A stretch of 9,905 nucleotides of DNA from Gallionellaceae bacterium (lineage in GTDB: Bacteria; Pseudomonadota; Gammaproteobacteria; Burkholderiales; Gallionellaceae). The stretch spans positions 1 to 9,905 of the forward strand of contig JAUYFR010000049.1 in the NCBI GenBank assembly GCA_030690855.1. Reading direction: 5' to 3'. Below are positions 5,484 to 9,905 of the stretch, piece by piece. The translations under genes were made by a program, and so were the position numbers. The notes beneath the pieces were generated by a model. It saw only the letters and a program-made list of their open reading frames with translations. It was not told the origin of the DNA and ran no database searches. Numbering within the stretch: the first letter of the stretch is position 1; every line of letters begins with the position of its first letter.

Positions 5484-6666
5484 ATGCGAAGGTGTCCACT
5501 ATACCGTTATGACGGCGAATTGGGGAGCTTCGCATGCTCTGGCTGCTTGCTGCGCTTGATTCGTTCGCGCTATGAGTGCCAGAGCGAGAGTTGCCCGACT
5601 TGGAGGGCGCGCTATCTTGTTGGTTGCGTGTGGCCTGATCGTTTACGGTTGCGTTGCCAAGCATGATGCCGCTCTCGGCCATCATTTCGCGCAACTTAGG
5701 CAGCGCTTGCTCGATGGCTTCGCGTACCGCAGCGTGAGGTGAAGTAAAAAACGCAGTAGCTTGATCGCCGCTCACTTTAAGCACCACATCCATCGGGCCT
5801 AATTCGGGTGGATTGAGATGTAGCTCTGCGCTCTGTTCGTTTTTATTCGCCAGCCAAGTCACTTTTTCATTAAATTCTTCACCCCATTTGGGTTGTGTTA
5901 CGGGTGTGTTGATAGTTACTTGCACCGCAGCGGCGGGATTGGTGGGCGTCTGCGATAGCGTGGTTTGCAAGGCGGCGAGTGCGGTGTTGTCGTTTTGTGG
6001 CAACACGATCAAATCTTGTTTTATTTCACGCGTGCCCGCAGGGTCAGACGCTGAGGCGGTCATGGTTTGCAGCATCGCGGTAAAGGCCGCATCTTTTTTC
6101 GGGTTAGCTAATGCCTCATGCGTAACGGCATTGCTCCGTTGCGGGGCACCGGCCTGAATGACGTTAGGGTCCGCTTTGCTCAGGCCAGTCGCTGGATCAG
6201 CTGATTTTGTTAATACTGTTTTGTCGGAAAGAACAGCATCACTTGCTTTGCCAGAATCTTTTGGAGCGACGCCAGTAGAGAGTTGGTTTGCAACACCTTG
6301 CGGCATTAATACCGCAAGCATTTCTGCGGGGAGCTTAGCGGCATCGGCGGCTACTATTTCAGCAGGCACAAGCTCAGCTTTGATTTTATCGCTTACTTCA
6401 TCGGTTTCTTTTGCGCTGATTTTCTTAGGCTTAGCTGGGCCTTCCTCCTGTGCGTTATTTGCAACTTGTTTAGCCAAGACGTCGCCAAAAGGTTGGCTTT
6501 GTGTGCCGCTCTCTTCGCTTGCTGCAGCTTTTGCCGGCGCATCGGTCGGTTTTGCCATAGCCGAGGGCTTCGCCGTCGGAGTGGGTGTCGCGGCCTGTGT
6601 AGGCTTGGTGTTCGCTGCTTGAAGGTTAGCTTGCGGTGCGCTCGTTAACACGGGAAGATTATTCAT
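5482..6666 (-). CDS. fliK: Flagellar hook-length control protein FliK
   Basis: A 394-residue secreted ruler that sets hook length and switches the export gate from hook to filament substrates. The first 240 residues are low-complexity, rich in Ala, Lys, Thr, Pro and Gln, as usual for the variable ruler part. The conserved C-terminal switch domain lies at about 258-342. It includes AELHLNPPELGPMDVVLKVS, then GDQATAFFTSPHAAVREAIE, then LPKLREMMAESGIMLG. A Ser/Asn-rich tail ends in GIVDTFA, a common FliK terminus. The ATG at 6666 overlaps the end of fliJ by 8 nt, with AGGAGCG just upstream as ribosome binding site. A hairpin follows the stop. Confidence 0.95.
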   Translation of the reverse strand: MNNLPVLTSAPQANLQAANTKPTQAATPTPTAKPSAMAKPTDAPAKAAASEESGTQSQPFGDVLAKQVANNAQEEGPAKPKKISAKETDEVSDKIKAELVPAEIVAADAAKLPAEMLAVLMPQGVANQLSTGVAPKDSGKASDAVLSDKTVLTKSADPATGLSKADPNVIQAGAPQRSNAVTHEALANPKKDAAFTAMLQTMTASASDPAGTREIKQDLIVLPQNDNTALAALQTTLSQTPTNPAAAVQVTINTPVTQPKWGEEFNEKVTWLANKNEQSAELHLNPPELGPMDVVLKVSGDQATAFFTSPHAAVREAIEQALPKLREMMAESGIMLGNATVNDQATRNQQDSAPSKSGNSRSGTHSANESSAASSQSMRSSPIRRHNGIVDTFA

Positions 6667-7165
6667 GACTCGCTCCTAATAAATGCTCACGCTCCTCTAG
6701 TTCTTTTTCGAGGAGTGTTCTTTCGTTCAATTTCATCGCGGCAAAGCGTCCTGCATATTCGTCCTGCGTTTTTTGTTCGGCTTTGGCTTCTAGTTTTCGT
6801 TCTGCTTCTATATGACGCAGAGCTAAAGTATCGAATGATTGCATCTTGCGCTTTGCTTCTTTTAATTCGCCTTGCCCCACACTGACTGAATAATTCGATA
6901 GATTCACTGTGCTTTGTTGTTGTTCAATCGCCTTGTCTAAGCGATAAATAAAATCTTGAAAATTGCGCAGGTCAACAGGCGACATGCCCTTTTGTGAAAG
7001 CTCTTGTAGCTTGAGCTGATAGTCACGGCGAAACTGTTGCAACATCACCAATTTATCTTGTGCAGATTTTTGCTGCTGGTTGAGATGCCCCAGATTTTTG
7101 ATGGCCGCATCATTTTGTTTTTTTGCCAGATGCACCAAAGGTTGTAGAGAAAATGGCTTAGCCAT
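6659..7165 (-). CDS. fliJ: Flagellar export protein FliJ
   Basis: A 168-residue protein predicted to be almost wholly helical coiled coil, rich in Gln, Lys, Glu and Leu. FliJ acts as the stalk in the centre of the FliI ATPase ring and links it to FlhA. The opening MAKPFSLQPLVHLAKKQND is characteristic. Family members are usually near 150 residues, so this one has a somewhat longer, Glu-rich tail (EKELEEREHLLGASHE). It starts 2 nt after the fliI stop codon, and its ribosome binding site AGGAG lies within the last fliI codons. It overlaps fliK by 8 nt. Confidence 0.93.
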   Translation of the reverse strand: MAKPFSLQPLVHLAKKQNDAAIKNLGHLNQQQKSAQDKLVMLQQFRRDYQLKLQELSQKGMSPVDLRNFQDFIYRLDKAIEQQQSTVNLSNYSVSVGQGELKEAKRKMQSFDTLALRHIEAERKLEAKAEQKTQDEYAGRFAAMKLNERTLLEKELEEREHLLGASHE

Positions 7166-7167
7166 GA

Positions 7168-8634
7168 TCAGCTCCTAGGTTCAAACAGCGCTGAAAATGC
7201 GCTCATGCTGGTGGTGTAGTGATCCGCCTCGTACATGCCTTGTTTAAGGAAGTGCTCTTGCCGTGGATGCATCAAAATTGCTTCATCCAACAGCGGATCG
7301 CTGCCATGTACATAAGCGCCTACACTGATCAAATCGTGGTTGCGCTGATAGTGCGCATACAGTTGCCTGAAGCGCTGCACCTGCAAATAATGTTGTTCGC
7401 TTACGAGATGGTTCATGGCGCGGCTGATCGAAGCTTCAATGTCGATCGCGGGGTAGTGGCCTTGCTCCACTAAGCGGCGCGATAACACGATGTGTCCGTC
7501 CAAAATCGCCCGTGCGCTATCAGCAATGGGGTCTTGTTGATCGTCGCCCTCAGTGAGCACGGTGTAAAAAGCAGTGATCGAGCCGCCGCCTTCAGTGCCG
7601 TTGCCAGCGCGTTCAACCAACTGCGGCAATTTGGCAAAAACTGAAGGGGGGTAACCTTTGGTGGCAGGCGGTTCACCAATCGCCAAGGCAATCTCACGTT
7701 GCGCCATCGCATAGCGGGTGAGCGAATCCATAATTAACAAAACGTTTTTCCCCTGATCGCGAAAATACTCGGCGATGGTGGTGGCATAAGCAGCGCCCTG
7801 CATTCTGAGGAGTGGGCTGGTGTCGGCTGGCGCTGCGACCACCACAGCACGAGCCAAACCTTCTTTGCCCAAAATGTCAGTGATGAACTCTTTCACCTCG
7901 CGACCGCGTTCACCAATTAGGCCGACCACGATTACGTCGGCAGTGGTATAGCGCGCCATCATACCGAGCAACACGCTTTTACCCACACCAGAACCGGCGA
8001 ATAAACCCATGCGCTGGCCACGACCCACTGTGAGCAAGGCATTGATCGCGCGCACGCCAACATCGAGAGCTTCGTTAATGGGGGCGCGATCGAGTGGGTT
8101 GATTGGTTTGCTTTGTAATGGTGCGCTCGGGCCTTCAGATAGTGGGCCAAATTGATCGAGTGGACGCCCTGCGCCATCGAGCACGCGACCCAGCAGCATT
8201 TCGCCAACGGGCAAGTGGCGGGCCATTTCTGGTGAGGTGTTTTGCCCAGCCGCAGCTTCTAGTGGCACCACGCGTGCGCCCGGTACTAAACCGTGTACGT
8301 CGTTTTCGGGCATGAGAAAAAGTTTTTCGCCAGAGAAGCCGACGACCTCAGCCTCCACATTGTTATTAGGCAATTGAATAATGCAGGTGCTGCCGACGGC
8401 AACGCGCAGGCCGACTGCCTCCATCACCAAGCCATTCACTTTGGTGAGGCGGCCGCTGACTAAAAAAGGTGCGCTGGTGGCCGCCATGTTGCGGCTGATT
8501 TGCAGCGTATCTTGCCAGTGTTGTTGATGGGTATTGAGTGGCGCGGTTGACACAGTGCGAGGGACAACAGTTTCCTCTGTTGCAATTTCTTGCAGAGGCG
8601 TGTCGAGCTCAACGGTGTCAATGTCAGTGTTCAT
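7168..8634 (-). CDS. fliI: Flagellum-specific export ATPase FliI
   Basis: A 488-residue ATPase of the F1-beta-like family that drives unfolding and entry of flagellar export substrates at the cytoplasmic face of the gate. The Walker A loop AGSGVGKS is at 213-220, the catalytic region GERGREV at 241-247, and Walker B LLIMDS at 299-304. The PIADSARAILDGHIVLSRRL segment (about 369-388) is the family signature. All catalytic residues are present. The protein is about 25-30 residues longer at the N terminus than E. coli FliI (457), with an acidic Thr/Glu-rich leader before the conserved start at about residue 38. The ATG shares one base with the fliH stop (TAATG) and lacks a strong ribosome binding site, so translation is likely coupled. 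Confidence 0.98.
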   Translation of the reverse strand: MNTDIDTVELDTPLQEIATEETVVPRTVSTAPLNTHQQHWQDTLQISRNMAATSAPFLVSGRLTKVNGLVMEAVGLRVAVGSTCIIQLPNNNVEAEVVGFSGEKLFLMPENDVHGLVPGARVVPLEAAAGQNTSPEMARHLPVGEMLLGRVLDGAGRPLDQFGPLSEGPSAPLQSKPINPLDRAPINEALDVGVRAINALLTVGRGQRMGLFAGSGVGKSVLLGMMARYTTADVIVVGLIGERGREVKEFITDILGKEGLARAVVVAAPADTSPLLRMQGAAYATTIAEYFRDQGKNVLLIMDSLTRYAMAQREIALAIGEPPATKGYPPSVFAKLPQLVERAGNGTEGGGSITAFYTVLTEGDDQQDPIADSARAILDGHIVLSRRLVEQGHYPAIDIEASISRAMNHLVSEQHYLQVQRFRQLYAHYQRNHDLISVGAYVHGSDPLLDEAILMHPRQEHFLKQGMYEADHYTTSMSAFSALFEPRS

Positions 8635-9284
8635 TATTTTAGCCAGGTACTTTCTTGGCCCATGTTAGCGGTGATGCGTTTCCAGCGCGTTTCCACGGTG
8701 GCGTCGATCTGGCTATTTGCAGTTTCGACGCGCACGCCGCCACGGGTAATTTTCCCATCTTCAAAAATTTTCCAACCAGAGTGCGCCAGTTGTTCACCCA
8801 TGCGTTCACGCACGATAGCGGCATCGTCAGGATGCATTACAAGGTGGGCGCTGGGGTTGAAATGAGGCAAGTTGCCGATGGCGTTGCTAATCACTTCGAG
8901 CAGTAACTCTGGTCTGACTTCGAGCGTTTGCTGCACCATCTTTTGCGCTAGCTCGAGTGCAAGGTTGAGTAGGCTTTGTGATATCTGTTGGTTCACTTCG
9001 GCGAGCGCTTGTTCCATTGAACCGACCAATGCGGTAAGACGTGCAGCTTCTTCAGCGACTTGATGCGCACCTTGAGAATAACCCGCCTCTTGGCCTGCTT
9101 GACGACCTTGTTCAAAGCCTTCTTCGTGCGCTTGCTGTTGAATTTCTTCAAGTTGCGCAGCCGTTGGTAGCTTCATGCCGTTGGCGTTGCCCGTGACTTT
9201 TACACTGCCTTCGGGATCAAACGAAGGCAGCTCCCAGCGCTCATAAGCGGTGAGCTTTTCTTTAGGTGTAATGACATCAGACAT
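8634..9284 (-). CDS. fliH: Flagellar assembly protein FliH
   Basis: FliH binds and restrains the FliI ATPase and anchors it to FliN at the C-ring. I chose ATG 9284-9282 (MSDVITPKEKL, 216 residues). GGAG lies 9 nt upstream, and the 8-nt overlap with fliG resembles other junctions here. The frame also allows ATG 9299, five residues longer. The N-terminal motif YERWELPSFD supplies the aromatic Trp used for C-ring and FlhA contact. Next come five glycines exactly four residues apart (EEGFEQGRQAGQEAGYSQG, about 54-72), the GxxxG helix array known in FliH. The C-terminal part, about 100-216, fits the stator-like domain (compare ATP synthase peripheral stalk) that binds FliI. Confidence 0.93.
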   Translation of the reverse strand: MSDVITPKEKLTAYERWELPSFDPEGSVKVTGNANGMKLPTAAQLEEIQQQAHEEGFEQGRQAGQEAGYSQGAHQVAEEAARLTALVGSMEQALAEVNQQISQSLLNLALELAQKMVQQTLEVRPELLLEVISNAIGNLPHFNPSAHLVMHPDDAAIVRERMGEQLAHSGWKIFEDGKITRGGVRVETANSQIDATVETRWKRITANMGQESTWLK

Positions 9285-9905
9285 AAGCCTCATCTCCACC
9301 AGAGCCTATTGAAACCTGACCCTCGTCGGCCAATCTGCGCACGATCTTGAGAATTTCTTTTTGCTCAGCTTCAACTTCGCTGAGTTTGACTGGGCCTTTA
9401 GATTCCAAATCTTCGCGCAACATTTCAGCAGCACGTTGTGACATATTTTTGAGAATCTTGTCGCGCAATTCTTCGCTTGCACCCTTGAGCGCAACGATGA
9501 GTGACTCGGACTGAACTTCGCGCAAGATGAGTTGGATGCCGCGATCTTCGATGTCCAAGACATCTTCGAATACAAACATCTCGTCCATAATTTTTTGCGC
9601 TAGCTCAGGGTCGTGTCCGCGTACCGATTCGAGTACAGCTTCTTGTGTGCTACCAATAAAGTTCAATATCTCAGCCGCTGTGCGTACGCCACCCTTGATG
9701 GATTTCTTGCCTACAGCGTTGCCTGATAGCAACTTGGTCAACACGTCATTGAGTTCATGCAAAGCGACAGGTTGTACGCTGTCGAGTGTGGCAATACGTA
9801 GCAACACATCGTTACGAGTACGCTCAGTGAGCAAGCCCATTACGGTTGCGGCCATGTCGGGGTCTAGGTGCACCATGATGGTGGCGATGATCTGCGGATG
9901 CTCGT
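9277..9905 (-). CDS. fliG: Flagellar motor switch protein FliG, C-terminal two thirds (cut by window edge)
   Basis: About 209 codons are present, and the reading frame continues past the right edge. The first visible residues, EHPQIIATIMVHLDP, are the conserved EHPQ motif of the middle domain that contacts FliM. Therefore the ATG at 9876 is internal, not the start. The MFVF motif and hinge (EMFVFEDVLDIEDR) follow, then the C-terminal torque domain. Comparing with E. coli from memory, the charged residues facing the stator are retained: Lys in IVALKGA, Arg in SQRAAEM, and the acidic pair in LREDLE (Glu-Asp instead of Asp-Asp). The end, VSIGSGGDEAYV, is close to E. coli. The gene overlaps fliH by 8 nt. 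Confidence 0.97.
   Translation of the reverse strand, partial: EHPQIIATIMVHLDPDMAATVMGLLTERTRNDVLLRIATLDSVQPVALHELNDVLTKLLSGNAVGKKSIKGGVRTAAEILNFIGSTQEAVLESVRGHDPELAQKIMDEMFVFEDVLDIEDRGIQLILREVQSESLIVALKGASEELRDKILKNMSQRAAEMLREDLESKGPVKLSEVEAEQKEILKIVRRLADEGQVSIGSGGDEAYV

Noticed and set aside
6158..6622. Plus-strand frame of 154 codons with a hydrophobic, Ala-rich translation
   Set aside because: It is antisense to the low-complexity Ala/Lys/Thr region of fliK, which readily gives long open antisense frames.
9285..9299. Longer FliH start at ATG 9299
   Set aside because: ATG 9284 gives the more typical MSDVI start, a better-spaced GGAG and an 8-nt overlap like other junctions in this operon; the longer form cannot be fully excluded.
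1..9905. CRISPR arrays, tRNA or rRNA genes, insertion sequences, attachment sites
   Set aside because: No spaced direct repeats of CRISPR type, no tRNA-like or rRNA sequence and no transposase or terminal repeats were seen; nearly all of the window is flagellar coding sequence.

Overview
The window is the distal part of a large bacterial flagellar operon, read entirely on the minus strand. In transcription order it carries fliG (5' end outside the window), fliH, fliI, fliJ, fliK, fliL, fliM, fliN, fliO, fliP, fliQ and fliR. A methyl-accepting chemotaxis protein gene follows on the same strand and runs off the left edge. Gene order, protein lengths and sequence style point to a Gram-negative proteobacterium. 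I favour a betaproteobacterium, possibly of the Neisseriales/Chitinibacteraceae type, from the style of the FliH, FliR and FliK sequences and a base composition near 50% G+C. This placement is inference from memory, not a search.

Right part (about 5480-9905): fliG, fliH, fliI, fliJ and fliK form a tight, translationally coupled block. Junctions are an 8-nt overlap, a 1-nt TAATG overlap, a 2-nt gap and an 8-nt overlap. They encode a rotor/switch ring protein, the export ATPase with its regulator and coiled-coil stalk, and the hook-length ruler. Middle: a 197-nt spacer (5285-5481) rich in inverted repeats separates fliK from fliL. FliL, FliM and FliN (stator-associated protein and C-ring) follow, then a 54-nt spacer with a strong hairpin, then FliO, FliP, FliQ and FliR, the membrane core of the export gate. 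FliQ and FliR are separated by an unusually AT-rich gap of about 116 nt. Left part (1-620): after fliR comes not flhB but a short spacer with a possible 34-codon reading frame. A near-consensus sigma-28 (FliA) promoter then drives the chemoreceptor gene.

Together the genes build the export apparatus (FliH/I/J with FliO/P/Q/R), the switch complex (FliG/M/N), the stator helper FliL and the length-control protein FliK. The chemoreceptor is a late (class III) gene under FliA, which matches its separate promoter. The cluster is otherwise ordinary. The least expected features are a large Ala/Pro-rich insertion with tandem VDEHGNPIPA repeats inside FliL, a duplicated N-terminal motif in FliN, hairpins placed immediately after the fliK and fliN stop codons, and the clean FliA promoter. 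I see no evidence for a new system in this window.
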